NCBI GenBank assembly: GCA_002715425.1
Contig: PAYW01000036.1
Coordinates: 1 to 15,459 of the forward strand
DNA: 15,459 bases
From: Actinomycetota bacterium
GTDB lineage: Bacteria; Actinomycetota; Acidimicrobiia; Acidimicrobiales; UBA8592
Direction: 5' to 3'
The notes below the pieces were generated by a model. It ran no database searches. It was not told the DNA's origin and saw nothing but the letters and a program-made list of their open reading frames with translations. The translations under genes were made by a program, and so were the position numbers. Position 1 is the stretch's first letter, and every line of letters starts with the position of its first letter. Below are positions 14,929-15,459 of the stretch, piece by piece.

Positions 14929-15095
14929 TTTTTTCTTCTTTCTCGATTCGGAGTATCTCTAATTTTTCTTTATTCGGATGCATCATATTTGACGATGGTC
15001 CAATACATGCTTTTAAAACAAAATTTAGGTCAGATCATAGTGTGCCGAAAAAAATCGCAGGTTCAATGATCTTTCCAATATTTCCTGTGATCATT
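14929..15095 (-). promoter_or_regulatory. ffh-rpsP gap with alternative hairpins
   Basis: This 167-nt gap has no gene. On the minus strand AATGATC (15095-15089) pairs with GATCATT (15071-15065) over 7 bp with a 17-nt loop; a run of seven T (15050-15044) follows after a gap of about 14 nt. A third copy, ATGATC (15038-15033), can also pair with GATCAT and would enclose the T-run. Two TATGAT -10-like hexamers are present, but neither has a good -35. A role as attenuator or promoter of rpsP is possible. Confidence 0.35.
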
Positions 15096-15459
15096 TTAAA
15101 ATTCTCTTGTTTCATTTTCAGATAATGAACCGAATTTCGACAAGTCAAATTGCTGATCGCCTGCCTCTCCAACAAGTTTCTCCAATTCTTTTGGAATTTC
15201 GAGAGCGCTTTTCCCTTTAGGATTTCTGGAAGTGGTTCTTCCCTGCTTCTTTTTACCTCCGGATTTTTTCTTGTTCCGTTGTTTCTTATTCGACTTTTTC
15301 GGCCCCTTCATCAATTTCTTAATTTCTTTAAATTGTTTAAGGAGCTGACTAACTTCATGTGCGCTCGTTCCAGACCCTTTAGCAATCCGACCTCGTCGAG
15401 AACCATCAATGATCACTGGATTTGCTCTTTCATCAGCTGTCATAGATTGAATAATCGCC
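15096..15459 (-). CDS. ffh: Signal recognition particle protein Ffh (C-terminal part only)
   Basis: Ffh, with SRP RNA, targets nascent membrane proteins to the translocon. Only the last 120 or so residues are in the window: the frame is open to the right edge, so the GTPase (NG) domain is outside. The visible part starts with [14 protein letters not shown], then the M-domain RNA-binding motif [14 protein letters not shown] and the helix [13 protein letters not shown]. After that comes a lysine-rich low-complexity linker of about 40 residues and an acidic end ([10 protein letters not shown]). Upstream of M (15443) the frame continues without a start, as expected for an internal methionine. rpsP follows after 167 nt; ffh-rpsP is a conserved order. 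Confidence 0.94.
   Translation of the reverse strand, partial: AIIQSMTADERANPVIIDGSRRGRIAKGSGTSAHEVSQLLKQFKEIKKLMKGPKKSNKKQRNKKKSGGKKKQGRTTSRNPKGKSALEIPKELEKLVGEAGDQQFDLSKFGSLSENETREF

Overview
The window is a 15.5-kb stretch of bacterial chromosome made almost entirely of translation, cell-envelope and isoprenoid housekeeping genes, nearly all on the minus strand. The base composition is moderate to slightly AT-rich. Several features point to Actinobacteriota: a small CPGC/RHWH zinc-ribbon protein of a type I associate with that phylum, XerC next to rpsB, long disordered tails on CdsA, NusA and S16, and the chain frr-cdsA-dxr-rseP-ispG. The modest GC suggests an uncultured (perhaps marine) lineage such as Acidimicrobiia. 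That placement is inference and was not tested by phylogeny.

Read in the direction of transcription (right to left), the first block is ffh (3' end only), rpsP, khpA, rimM, trmD and rplS, the classical SRP / S16 / tRNA-m1G37 / L19 cluster. It has two structured gaps, one between ffh and rpsP and one between khpA and rimM. After rplS comes the only plus-strand island (12235-12552). It holds a 36-residue single-TM protein beginning with GTG, and a 66-residue zinc-ribbon protein whose gene ends one base before the rplS stop.

The next minus-strand unit starts 20 bp from that island: a PaaG-like crotonase, an overlapping lipoprotein cytochrome c, and xerC. Then come rpsB-tsf-pyrH-frr-cdsA-dxr-rseP-ispG. 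The first four supply ribosomal protein S2, EF-Ts, UMP kinase and ribosome recycling factor. CdsA makes CDP-diacylglycerol, Dxr and IspG act in the MEP isoprenoid pathway, and RseP is a site-2 protease. The rpsB leader has two interlocked 7-bp inverted repeats (A-B-A'-B') ending directly at the ribosome binding site, a layout that suggests an autoregulatory pseudoknot. A hairpin terminator after ispG separates this unit from the last one, rimP-nusA, which runs off the left edge inside an 18-bp tandem repeat encoding an acidic NusA tail.

There is no phage, CRISPR, insertion sequence, tRNA or rRNA. No gene-free stretch exceeds 300 bp. The most interesting items are the RNA structure ahead of rpsB, the small membrane/zinc-ribbon pair with a possible shared divergent promoter, and two structured gaps in the ffh-rplS cluster.
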